From Deltaproteobacteria bacterium (GTDB taxonomy: Bacteria > UBA10199 > GCA-002796325 > JACPFF01): a stretch of DNA of 64,000 nt. The stretch spans positions 229,139 to 293,138 of the forward strand of contig JACQUX010000038.1 of NCBI GenBank assembly GCA_016210045.1. Reading direction: 5' to 3'. Shown here piece after piece: positions 52,142 to 60,172 of this stretch. The translations under genes were made by a program, and so were the position numbers. Positions within the stretch are counted from its first letter, which is position 1; each line of letters starts with the position of its first letter. The notes beneath the pieces are model-generated. The model searched no databases and was not told the DNA's origin. It saw only the letters and a list, made by a program, of their open reading frames with translations.

Positions 52142-53592
52142 GATCCCCCTCCGATGAATGTGGCCGCGCGGGCGACAAGGGTTTGCAGTCCGGCAGGGAG
52201 ATAGAGACCGAGGCCTGCGACGCCCAACGCGAGGAGGGCGGGGGCGATCATCATCCGTCGCGGCAGCGCCGGCGTTTGCGCGATCTCCGCATTGGCTGCG
52301 CCGAAGAGCATGCCGAACAGCGCGCGCGACATGACGACGAAGATGATGCCGAGACACAGCAGATATATGGCCATGACTGCATAGTGACCGTGCGCCACGC
52401 CGCGTTGCAGGATCAGGAATTCGCTGACGAACGGTGCGAACGGCGGAGCTCCGACAATGGCGAGTCCGCCGATGGCGAACAGTGTGCCGACGCGCGGCGC
52501 GGTCCGCAGTAATCCAGTCACATCGCCGATCACTTTCGTTCGGTACAGTGTCAAGATTTGCCCGGCGACCAAGAAGAGGAGGCCTTTGGTGAGCGAGTGA
52601 TTGATGGCATGCAGCAGTCCTGCCGCACCCGCGCCCACGCCGACGGCCAACGCCAAAATGCCCATATGTTCGACGCTCGAATACGCCAGTAGGCGTTTGT
52701 AATCCCGCTGCCCCGCAATGAATGCAGTGGCGACGAGCAATGATACGAGACCGAACAGGATCAAGAGCCGATTCATGAACGCGCCCAGTCCTGCGGCATC
52801 CGCCACTTGATAAAAACGCACGATGCCGAGGAAGGCGCAATTCAGCAATGCCCCGGAGAGGAGCGCCGAGACAGGGGACGGGGCTTCGCTATGAGCATCG
52901 GGGAGCCAATTGTGCAGCGGGGCAAGCCCCATTTTGGTGCCGAAGCCGATCAGGACTAAGATGCAGCCGATCCGCAACCAACGCTGATCGAGCGCCGCGG
53001 CGTGATGGATGAGCGACGGCACGGTGAGATCGACGTGTGCCGCGCGTCCCGACGCGGCGACGAAGAAGAGCCCCAGCAGTGCCAGCGCGATCCCGACGGA
53101 ACAAATGAGCAGATATTTCCACGCCGCCTCCAGTGCGCCCGGGTGGCGATGGTAATAAATGAGCGGCGCCGACGCGAGCGTCGTGGCCTCGACGGCCACC
53201 CAGAGCACGCCGAAATGCGGCGTGACCGTGGTGAGCGTCATCGCGGCGAGGAAGAAGAGCATGCACGGCGTGTACAGATGACTGACGCCGTCATCCAGCG
53301 TCGTCTCTTGCTCCTGTTGGAAATATCCGAGGCTGTAAATCGCGACGAGGAAAAATAGCACGCTGATGATCAGCAGAAAGACCTGACCGATCGGATCGAG
53401 TTGCAAAAAACTCTGCCACGAGACCGGCACTTGGCGGCCCCACGCCGTCAGCGTGGCCAACGTGCCGAGCGTGTGCCATGCCGCGCCGCCGACCAAGATC
53501 GCCCGCCGCGCCGCGCGCCGCCGTTCGCCGCGCACCAGCAGACTCGCGATCCCCAACGCCATCGGCCCCAGTACTAAGAACAACACGATCAT
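52138..53592 (-). CDS. HyfF/NuoN-like proton-pumping subunit
   Basis: 484 residues, about 14 membrane helices. The antiporter-like core is evident: LWVAVEATTLASAPLIYY (Glu in helix 5), LIGFGTKMGLAPLHNWLPDAHSEAPSP (Lys/His in helix 7-8 and broken helix), LAYSSVEHMGI and LLHAINHSLTKGLLFLVAG. It belongs to the Mrp/NuoL-M-N family and should move protons or sodium. ATGA overlaps on both sides. Confidence 0.88.
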   Translation of the reverse strand: MIVLFLVLGPMALGIASLLVRGERRRAARRAILVGGAAWHTLGTLATLTAWGRQVPVSWQSFLQLDPIGQVFLLIISVLFFLVAIYSLGYFQQEQETTLDDGVSHLYTPCMLFFLAAMTLTTVTPHFGVLWVAVEATTLASAPLIYYHRHPGALEAAWKYLLICSVGIALALLGLFFVAASGRAAHVDLTVPSLIHHAAALDQRWLRIGCILVLIGFGTKMGLAPLHNWLPDAHSEAPSPVSALLSGALLNCAFLGIVRFYQVADAAGLGAFMNRLLILFGLVSLLVATAFIAGQRDYKRLLAYSSVEHMGILALAVGVGAGAAGLLHAINHSLTKGLLFLVAGQILTLYRTKVIGDVTGLLRTAPRVGTLFAIGGLAIVGAPPFAPFVSEFLILQRGVAHGHYAVMAIYLLCLGIIFVVMSRALFGMLFGAANAEIAQTPALPRRMMIAPALLALGVAGLGLYLPAGLQTLVARAATFIGGGS

Positions 53593-54224
53593 TCGGTGTC
53601 CTTTAGTGTGGAGAGTGCCTTCGTGTTGATATGATCGAACGTCCGGTGAATGTGATAAATCATAATGCCCATCACGAAGACGCCGACCAGCAAATCGAGC
53701 AGTACGCCCAGTTCCACCGTCAGCGGGAAATCGGTCAGCAACGTGGAGCCGAACAGAAAAATCCCATTCTCCAATACCAGAAAGCCGATGATCTGCGAGA
53801 CCGCTTGCGTGCGTGTAATCAGAATCAGAAAGCCGATCAGGAACGTGGCGAACGCGACGGGAATGGTGAGCGGGGAGAGGATCGTGGCCGGCAACGGCAA
53901 CACGCGCGCGCTGGAAAAAGCGATCACGAGAATCAGCCCGCCGGTCAGCAGCGAGACATGCAGACTCACGCCCGGCTCGGCCTCTTGGCGCACCGCAGCC
54001 TCGCGAATGGATCGGTGCAACAGGACCGGAATCGCGATCGCCTTGATCACAAAGATCACGATCGCGAGCGGGATGCGATGCCAATTCGACATCTCGCCCT
54101 CCAACCACGGGATGGCCGCCAACAGCGCGCCTTGCACGGCCGCGAGGCGGATCGCTCCGGCCAAGCGCGCGCTACCGAGCAAGAAAAACGCCGTTAAGAT
54201 GATGCCGATGAGGATCCAGTTCAT
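53589..54224 (-). CDS. HyfE-like membrane subunit
   Basis: 211 residues, about 7 membrane helices. Typical HyfE/NuoK-like stretches: LAAVQGALLAAIPWL, IVIFVIKAIAIPVLLHRSI, LVLENGIFLFG, LLVGVFVMGIMIYHIHRTFD. Part of the membrane arm. ATGA overlap on both sides. Confidence 0.85.
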   Translation of the reverse strand: MNWILIGIILTAFFLLGSARLAGAIRLAAVQGALLAAIPWLEGEMSNWHRIPLAIVIFVIKAIAIPVLLHRSIREAAVRQEAEPGVSLHVSLLTGGLILVIAFSSARVLPLPATILSPLTIPVAFATFLIGFLILITRTQAVSQIIGFLVLENGIFLFGSTLLTDFPLTVELGVLLDLLVGVFVMGIMIYHIHRTFDHINTKALSTLKDTE

Positions 54225-55138
54225 AGTGTCAGTAGTGTGACCAGCAGCGCAAAGACCGCCATCACGAAGTTCGCCATCAGCAGTTGCGGGATTTTGACCA
54301 GCCGCCAGCGCGCCATCCCTGATTCGATCAGGCCGACGCCGATCGCCATTGCGCCCATTTTCACCAGCAGCCATCCCGCAGCGAGGAGTGGCGCATACGT
54401 CGGTTGCGGCCACCACAGGCCCGCCACCACGCTGAGAAACAGAAACAGTTTCAGCCCGCGCCCCAGTTCGATCAGCGCCAGATCGACGCCGCCATAGTCG
54501 AGGACCATCACTTCGTGGATCATCGTGAGTTCCAGATGGGTCGTCGGATCGTCGATCGGGAGCCGCGAATTTTCCGTTAGCAAGATGAGAAAGAAGATCA
54601 GCGCCAACAGGACCAAGATCGGTTGCAATCCCGCCGTGACGGGAATGCGCGACAGGATCGTGTCGAGTGACGTGGCATGGGTCAGGATCGCGAGCGTGAT
54701 GAAGCCGAGGATCGCGGCCAATTCGGAGAGGGCGCCGAACGTGGCTTCCCGGCTCGCGCCCATCCCTTCGAAGCTGGAGCCGACATCGAACGCGGCGAGC
54801 AGCGTCGCGCAGCGCGCGAGGCCGAGGGCGTAGAGGAACAGCAGCAGATCGCCGGAAAAATGGAGCGGCGCGGCCCCGATGCCCGGCAACAGCGCGATGC
54901 AGAGGATCAATAGGGCTACGTTGACGACGGGCGCGAGCGGCAGGACCCACGAGGCCGTGTGACTATACACGGTTCCTTTGCGCAACAATTTGTTGAGGTC
55001 GCGATAGACTTGCAGCAACGGCGGCCCGCGTCGTCCTGCGACCAACGCCTTGGTCTTCGCGATCAGTCCGAACAACCCCGGCGCGACGAGGAGCGGCAGC
55101 AGAAAATGGAGTCCGAGCAGCAGCGGTTTAGATCCCAA
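54221..55138 (-). CDS. HyfC/NuoH-like membrane subunit
   Basis: 305 residues, about 8 helices. NuoH signatures: GRRGPPLLQVYRDLNKLLRK near residue 36 and ENSRLPIDDPTTHLELTMIHE near residue 190, where the acidic residues form the quinone/E-channel in complex I. It links the hydrophilic module to the pumps. It starts with TTG at 55138, overlapping the HyfB stop by 11 nt. Confidence 0.9.
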   Translation of the reverse strand: MGSKPLLLGLHFLLPLLVAPGLFGLIAKTKALVAGRRGPPLLQVYRDLNKLLRKGTVYSHTASWVLPLAPVVNVALLILCIALLPGIGAAPLHFSGDLLLFLYALGLARCATLLAAFDVGSSFEGMGASREATFGALSELAAILGFITLAILTHATSLDTILSRIPVTAGLQPILVLLALIFFLILLTENSRLPIDDPTTHLELTMIHEVMVLDYGGVDLALIELGRGLKLFLFLSVVAGLWWPQPTYAPLLAAGWLLVKMGAMAIGVGLIESGMARWRLVKIPQLLMANFVMAVFALLVTLLTL

Positions 55139-57113
55139 ACCAGACCTCCCAGAGGAGCAGTACTACGAGGGTCGCGAAAATGAAGGCCAGATAATCGCGA
55201 ATTTGTCCCCGTTGCAGATGCCGCAACGCCCGTAGTCCGCGGGCGACTGTCCAGTAAAGCGGGGCATACAACGTTCGCTCCGCGATGTCGTCGACTCGTT
55301 CCGAAAACATCGCAGTGGTGGGGAAGAGTCCGTGCAAATGACTGCCGTGGGTCTGCGGGCGCAACAGCCCGCGAAACACCGCCCCCAACGGTTGGACGTA
55401 CGATGCGCCGCTGTATTGCATCCGTGAGGTCGGCGCAGCAAATCCGCAATCCCACGTGAGGGCGCGCCGCGCGCCGGTACGCCGCCCGAGCCAGTGCCGC
55501 AGCAGCGCGAGTCCGGCGATCAACAGCACAATCCCCCATGCGGCGGCACACAACAGACGGAAGTCGTCGTGCAATGTCGCCAAGTCGCTCGGCGCCGCCA
55601 TGCCCCAGATCTCGCACACCGCCTGCGTCGTGCGCATCAGCCACGGCCAAAGCACCAACGGAAACAGTCCGATCCCAACACAGAGCGTGGCCGCCGTCCA
55701 CAATGCTCCGCGCATCGTGCCGCCGGCGTCGTGGAGTGCAGGGAGTGGGGTGCGCGGAGCGCCGAGAAACACCGTGCCGAAGGTCTTCGTGAACGCGACC
55801 AGTGCCAGACCGCCGGCCAGCGTGAGCGCCAGCATGCCGCCGCATGCCAGAAACAGTGGCACATGGTGCAATTCCTGACAGGCGCGCAGCAAGCCCAGAT
55901 ACAACACCCATTCGCTGACGAAGCCGTTCAACGGCGGCAGTCCGCTGCCCGCCACCGTCCCGATGGCAGCCGCAGCGCCGGTGATCGGCAACTGCCGTAA
56001 CAAGCCGCCGAGCCGGTCTAACAGCCGCGTGCCGCTGGCGTGGGTGACGTGTCCGTACGCAAAGAAGAGCAGACTTTTAAACAGCGCATGGTTCCAGATG
56101 TGCCACAACGCGCCCGCGCCCCCGAGCCAGCAAATCCACGGCTGATGCAATGTCGCGCCGAGCAATGCGAGTCCGATCCCGATGAAGATGATCCCGCTAT
56201 GTTCCACCGTGCTGTACGCGAGCAATGCCTTGCAGTCCCGCTGCATCGTGGCGTAGAGCGCGCCGAACACTGCCCCGACACTGCCGAGACCGATGACGAG
56301 TCCGCCCCACCATAACGGGGGGAGTCCCAACCAACTCAGTACGCGCAGCAGACCATACATGCCGAGCGTAATCATCACGGCCGACATGAGCGCCGAGATG
56401 TGGCTCGGCGCCGCCGGATGCGCGTGCGGCAGCCAGACGTGGAGTGGAAACAACCCGGCCTTGGTCCCGAAGCCGATCAACGCGCAGAGAAAAAGGGTGC
56501 CGCGCAGTCCCGCGTTCCAATCGCCGATGCCGCGGAATTGATCGAAGTCGAGCGAGCCGACCGCCGACCCGATTGTGACGAACAAGACCAGCAGCAACGC
56601 CGTGGCCAGATGCGCGATCCCGAAATAGAGCCATCCCGCGCGCCGTGCGACGGCGGATTCGTGATCGGTCGTCACCAAGAAAAACGACGCGAGCGACATC
56701 AGTTCCCACGCGAGCAACAACAGGAATCCGTTCCGCGCCAATACGACAACGGCCATCGAGGCGATCAGCAGTGGGAACCACGCGGCGGTGGCGAGCAGCG
56801 TGGCATCGTCGCGGAGATACTCGAACGCGAACCAAGCCGTGAGCGCGGCCAGGACCCACAGCATCAGCAAGAAGAATGCACTCAATGGATCGAGCCCGAG
56901 GGCCAGATGCAATCCCGGCAGCGGTTCCCCGGCCAATGTCCATGTGGTGACGGTCGCCGTGCCGAGCAACGGCACGACGCCGATCACGCCGCAAAGCGCC
57001 GCGAGCAGCACTGCGCCGCAACTCCAACGCCGTCGCCATTCCGCGGTGGGCGCCGTCGCAGTGAGCGCCGCGCCAGTAAACAGGAGCACCAGCGCCGCGA
57101 GCTGGGCCATCAT
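55128..57113 (-). CDS. HyfB/NuoL-like proton-pumping subunit
   Basis: 661 residues, about 16 helices. Antiporter core: LLAWELMSLASFFLV, LIGFGTKAGLFPLHVWLPHAHPAAPSHISALMS, LAYSTVEHSGI, LWHIWNHALFKSLLFF. The C-terminal extension (CGFAAPTSRMQYSGASYVQPL) is the HyfB-type long amphipathic end. The start at ATG 57113 has an ATGA overlap with the EIIA gene; longer readings are shadow. Confidence 0.9.
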   Translation of the reverse strand: MMAQLAALVLLFTGAALTATAPTAEWRRRWSCGAVLLAALCGVIGVVPLLGTATVTTWTLAGEPLPGLHLALGLDPLSAFFLLMLWVLAALTAWFAFEYLRDDATLLATAAWFPLLIASMAVVVLARNGFLLLLAWELMSLASFFLVTTDHESAVARRAGWLYFGIAHLATALLLVLFVTIGSAVGSLDFDQFRGIGDWNAGLRGTLFLCALIGFGTKAGLFPLHVWLPHAHPAAPSHISALMSAVMITLGMYGLLRVLSWLGLPPLWWGGLVIGLGSVGAVFGALYATMQRDCKALLAYSTVEHSGIIFIGIGLALLGATLHQPWICWLGGAGALWHIWNHALFKSLLFFAYGHVTHASGTRLLDRLGGLLRQLPITGAAAAIGTVAGSGLPPLNGFVSEWVLYLGLLRACQELHHVPLFLACGGMLALTLAGGLALVAFTKTFGTVFLGAPRTPLPALHDAGGTMRGALWTAATLCVGIGLFPLVLWPWLMRTTQAVCEIWGMAAPSDLATLHDDFRLLCAAAWGIVLLIAGLALLRHWLGRRTGARRALTWDCGFAAPTSRMQYSGASYVQPLGAVFRGLLRPQTHGSHLHGLFPTTAMFSERVDDIAERTLYAPLYWTVARGLRALRHLQRGQIRDYLAFIFATLVVLLLWEVWFGI

Positions 57114-57820
57114 GGCGACATCCCCTCCCGCTCGGCGAAGGTGCGTTCGACCGCGCGGAAGCGTTCCATGACGGCCGCGGCCGGCGGCCGGCTGCGGAGC
57201 CAATCGATCAGTCCCGGGTGCTGCAACACGAACGCGAGCCGTGACAAGAGTTGCAAATGATCGCGGATCGTCGGCGCGAGCAAAAGGCAGAAAGTATGGA
57301 TCGGGACTCCGTCTGCGGCACCGAAGTCGAGCGGATGGGCCAAAAAGCAGAGCGAAAGCGCCGGTTCGGCGATCGGGAGCACGATCGGGTTGCGCACATG
57401 CGGCACCGCGACGCCGTCGCCGATCCCGGTGGAGCAGAGCGTCTCGCGTGCCATCAGGAGTTGCGCCAGCTCGGCGGCCGAAAATCCCGGCGGCAACGGC
57501 GCCAGCAAAGCCAATGCGGACAACACCTCCGCGGTGTCGGCTCCCGAGATGTTTTCGTGCACCCCGCCGCGCTCCATCGCGCACGCCAGCGGCAGCGTCT
57601 CCGCGACATCCGGCTCGCGCTCCGACGGTTCATCTGCCAGCACCAAATCGGCCGGCACCGCATGTCCGTGCCGATGCGCCCACTCGATCACCGCGTCGCG
57701 ACTGAAGCGATATTGTTCATGGACCTTCTGGGCCGGCAGGCTCCCACTACGGATCCAGCCAAGGACGGTCTTTTCCGGTACCTGAAAGAGACGGGTCAAA
57801 TCCCGCACCGTAAGGTGCAT
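57110..57820 (-). CDS. HTH (excisionase-like) plus PTS EIIA fructose-type protein, first gene of the hydrogenase-like operon
   Basis: 236 residues. Residues 1-50: helix-turn-helix of the excisionase/MerR-like kind (TVRDLTRLFQVPEKTVLGWI). Residues about 85-235: PTS_EIIA_2 domain with phosphorylatable His141 in GIGDGVAVPHVRNPIV. This is the layout of regulatory EIIA proteins, not of sugar-transport EIIA, as no EIIB or EIIC gene is near. It overlaps hyfB by 4 nt, so it is made together with the complex. Phosphorylation may report energy or carbon state to the operon; this is inference. Confidence 0.85.
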   Translation of the reverse strand: MHLTVRDLTRLFQVPEKTVLGWIRSGSLPAQKVHEQYRFSRDAVIEWAHRHGHAVPADLVLADEPSEREPDVAETLPLACAMERGGVHENISGADTAEVLSALALLAPLPPGFSAAELAQLLMARETLCSTGIGDGVAVPHVRNPIVLPIAEPALSLCFLAHPLDFGAADGVPIHTFCLLLAPTIRDHLQLLSRLAFVLQHPGLIDWLRSRPPAAAVMERFRAVERTFAEREGMSP

Positions 57821-57875
57821 ATGCGCCGCGCTTTACGGCCTTCCTCCCCCCGATGCAATCAGAAATTCTCAACTT

Positions 57876-57948
57876 CATCCGAGTGGGGACAGGTACCTTG
57901 CGATGCAGGAAAATCAGGTATCGCAAGGTACCTGTCCCCACTCGGATG
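57876..57948. repeat. Perfect palindromic repeat, GGGGACAGGTACC family, copy 2
   Basis: Arms of 29 nt (57876-57904 and 57920-57948) are exact reverse complements around a 15-nt loop. Differences from copy 1 are present in both arms of each copy, so each palindrome has kept its pairing. It lies between two divergent genes. Confidence 0.92.
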
Positions 57949-58006
57949 CATTTCGGTGACCGCGGTCATAGTCGCAGCTGGTGATCCCGATTACAGCGTG
58001 TCGCGT

Positions 58007-58972
58007 ATGGAATTGGCGCTTAACGCATGGCTTATGCCACTCGCCGTCGGTCTCACGGTCGTGGCCGTGACCTGTCTCGCCGACCGCTGTGGTGCGCGGG
58101 TCGGCGGTTTCTTGGCGACCATTCCCGTGACCTCGCTCTTCGGCATCGTCTATCTGCTGTGTACCGTGAGCGACCGGCAACTTGTCTCCCCGATCATCTT
58201 AGCAGGCAATTATTCCGTGCTGGCCTCGCTCGTCGCGATCCCGGCGTACGCCGTCGCTGTGGCGTGGAGTCGCGGGCTGTCGAACGGCGTGCGGGTATGT
58301 GGCGCACAAGTCGTGTTCTTTATCCTGTACCTCGCGCTGGTGCTGGCCGCGCGCCGCTGGCTTCCACTCGGCCACTATCTCTTCGCCATCGATGCACTGC
58401 TCGGCCTCCTATTGGTGGTCGGTCTGCGTCGCCGTTCACCCCGCCCCGTCACCACGTCGCGCCGCCTCCCGTGCACACCCGCAGAATGTCTGCTCCGTTT
58501 TGCGAGCGGTGTCTTGATCATGGGACTGTTGCAAGTCGCCGCCCGCCTCGACACTGTTCTCGCTGCGGTCTTGGCCGTCTTCCCCGGGATTTTCTCGATC
58601 AGCCTCGGCATCATGGGCATCCGCCAATCCGCCGAATTCTCCGCCCAAGCTGCCACCTCCGGCAGTCTCGGCGTCATCGCGATCGCGCTCTTCATTGCCG
58701 GCTTCGCCCTCTGGATCCCCGCGCTGCAACACGGTCAACTGTTCGCCGTCCTCTCCGCCGCGCTGACCGCCTGTACCTTTTACACCCTCGGCCTTTGGGG
58801 ACTGCATCGCGTGACCCGTAGCGCGCACAGGGCGCGGGTTAATTATCTGGCGTCCGGAGATGCGGAGTCAGTGGCCCCCCCCATGAGGTCGGCAAACGGT
58901 GGAAGGAGTTTCGCAAACACGCCCCACCCGCAAAGGAAGGATGGAGGTTGCCCTACAGGGGCACTGAAATAA
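58007..58972 (+). CDS. Polytopic membrane protein of unknown function
   Basis: 321 residues, about 8-9 membrane helices (LMPLAVGLTVVAVTCLADRC; VSPIILAGNYSVLASLVAIPAY). Gly-rich segments such as GARVGGFLATIPVTS and SGVLIMGLLQVAA suggest a small transporter; it resembles GlpM/DUF3147-type proteins only loosely. The last about 40 residues are hydrophilic. No RBS is obvious, but the ATG at 58007 begins the first helix. A reading back to 57251 is shadow of the EIIA gene. Confidence 0.6.
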   Translation: MELALNAWLMPLAVGLTVVAVTCLADRCGARVGGFLATIPVTSLFGIVYLLCTVSDRQLVSPIILAGNYSVLASLVAIPAYAVAVAWSRGLSNGVRVCGAQVVFFILYLALVLAARRWLPLGHYLFAIDALLGLLLVVGLRRRSPRPVTTSRRLPCTPAECLLRFASGVLIMGLLQVAARLDTVLAAVLAVFPGIFSISLGIMGIRQSAEFSAQAATSGSLGVIAIALFIAGFALWIPALQHGQLFAVLSAALTACTFYTLGLWGLHRVTRSAHRARVNYLASGDAESVAPPMRSANGGRSFANTPHPQRKDGGCPTGALK

Positions 58973-59626
58973 AACGAGCCGCTAAATCCAATAGGAGGCC
59001 CTCGCATACTGCGCATTTCGTGTACGATGGAGACTCCGATCCGTCCCCCATTTTTTAGATCGACATTGATTTGACACGCCGTGGGCAAGAAACCGTCCGA
59101 GCTTTGTCTCACCTCCGGTGTGTCCGTAAAATCTATGACGTGAGGTGGAAAGTGCCACGTTCGGTGCCCCGAGTGATCTCTTCGCGCGGTCAGTTGATAT
59201 ATAGGTGGGTTGAGGATCTGGGCAAATGTTGGATCGAGTGTATCAAATACCGGCGCGCAGGCCGTGACCTTGGACATCTGGTCCGGCGGGCCTGTCTCCA
59301 TAGCGTCAAGCAGCCACAAGGCCGACTGAATAAATCGAGTGTTGCCACAAAAAGGATCATCTACGCGGCCCAGTTGTCGGGTCAGTTCGTAGATACTGTG
59401 ATCCAGAATAGAGAGCGAACGCCATTCTGGTCCCTGACAGTATTGCCAACGTGCGGATTACTACATCCGAAGCGCAACCGCGTTCGCCGCTGGTGTGGGA
59501 GAGGAAGGCGGCCAGTGTGCCGGCGTGTATCCAAGTGGGTGTGATCAACTCTTCACATCTCACGAACCACGTTCTCTTTCGATAAAGGTAGATGGCCCAT
59601 GCCGCATCCCGTGCGCAGGCGGTCAT
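58843..59626 (-). pseudogene. Decayed or frameshifted gene
   Basis: Two overlapping minus-strand frames read like parts of one protein. The frame from 59626 to 59357 (LITPTWIHAGTLAAFLSHTS) ends at a stop; the other frame (SILDHSIYELTRQLGRVDDP) is open from about 59463 down to 58843. Joining them needs a -1/+1 shift near 59430. No family recognised. The 3' end overlaps the membrane-protein gene by 130 bp. It could instead be two small genes or non-coding. Confidence 0.35.
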
Positions 59627-59636
59627 GTTGCAGCGA

Positions 59637-59665
59637 TTGACTAATATATCTGATCAGATATATTA
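59637..59665 (+). promoter_or_regulatory. Promoter with perfect 24-bp palindromic operator
   Basis: TTGACT (59637-59642), 16-bp spacer, TATATT (59659-59664). The perfect palindrome TAATATATCTGA/TCAGATATATTA covers 59642-59665, that is the spacer and -10. The ATG at 59672 follows the -10 by 7 nt. Confidence 0.7.
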
Positions 59666-59671
59666 AGATGT

Positions 59672-60172
59672 ATGAATCCGGTTTACACATTGCGGGCCTG
59701 TGCTGGGCTGACCCAGCAGGAGTTGGCCCGAAAGGCAGGGACTTCTCAACCCACAATTGCCATGTATGAATCGGGAGAGAAATCACCGTCGATGTCTACC
59801 TTGCAGCGGTTGGCTGCATCATTGGGGCTTGAGCTTGTTGTCAATTACGTCTCAAAGTTGACCCGAGAGGATCACCGAAGTCTTGCCTATCACCACGCCA
59901 TCGCAAAGGCATTGAGACAAGACCCCCGAACGGTCATTCAGCGCGCGAGACGGCTGTTGGCGCATCAGCGCAAAGACCATCCCCACGCCGCGCAACTCCT
60001 TAACCAGTGGCAAGCGTGGCTCGATCTGCCCATTGATGAACTGATTGCCAGAATGCTCGATGCTGGTGTGATGGCGCGAGACATGAGACAGGTGACGCCC
60101 TTTGCAGGTGTGTTGAATGCGCGAGAACGCATGCGCATTTTGAAAAAGTTTCGGAGGGAGAAAACCGCATGA
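59672..60172 (+). CDS. XRE-family HTH repressor/antitoxin with C-terminal domain
   Basis: 166 residues. HTH at 5-55: LRACAGLTQQELARKAGTSQPTIAMYESGE, then LQRLAASLGLELVVNYV. The C-terminal part (about 65-165) is a charged helical domain not found in simple XRE regulators (HHAIAKALRQDPRTVIQRARR). It is coupled by a 4-nt overlap to a nucleotidyltransferase-fold gene, the order seen in antitoxin-toxin pairs. It probably binds the 24-bp palindrome in its own promoter. Base composition is lower in GC than the neighbours. Confidence 0.85.
   Translation: MNPVYTLRACAGLTQQELARKAGTSQPTIAMYESGEKSPSMSTLQRLAASLGLELVVNYVSKLTREDHRSLAYHHAIAKALRQDPRTVIQRARRLLAHQRKDHPHAAQLLNQWQAWLDLPIDELIARMLDAGVMARDMRQVTPFAGVLNARERMRILKKFRREKTA

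Noticed and set aside
50669-57113. Functional formate hydrogenlyase or hydrogenase-4
   Set aside because: Both NiFe cysteine pairs are missing from the large subunit, and there is no formate dehydrogenase or maturation gene.
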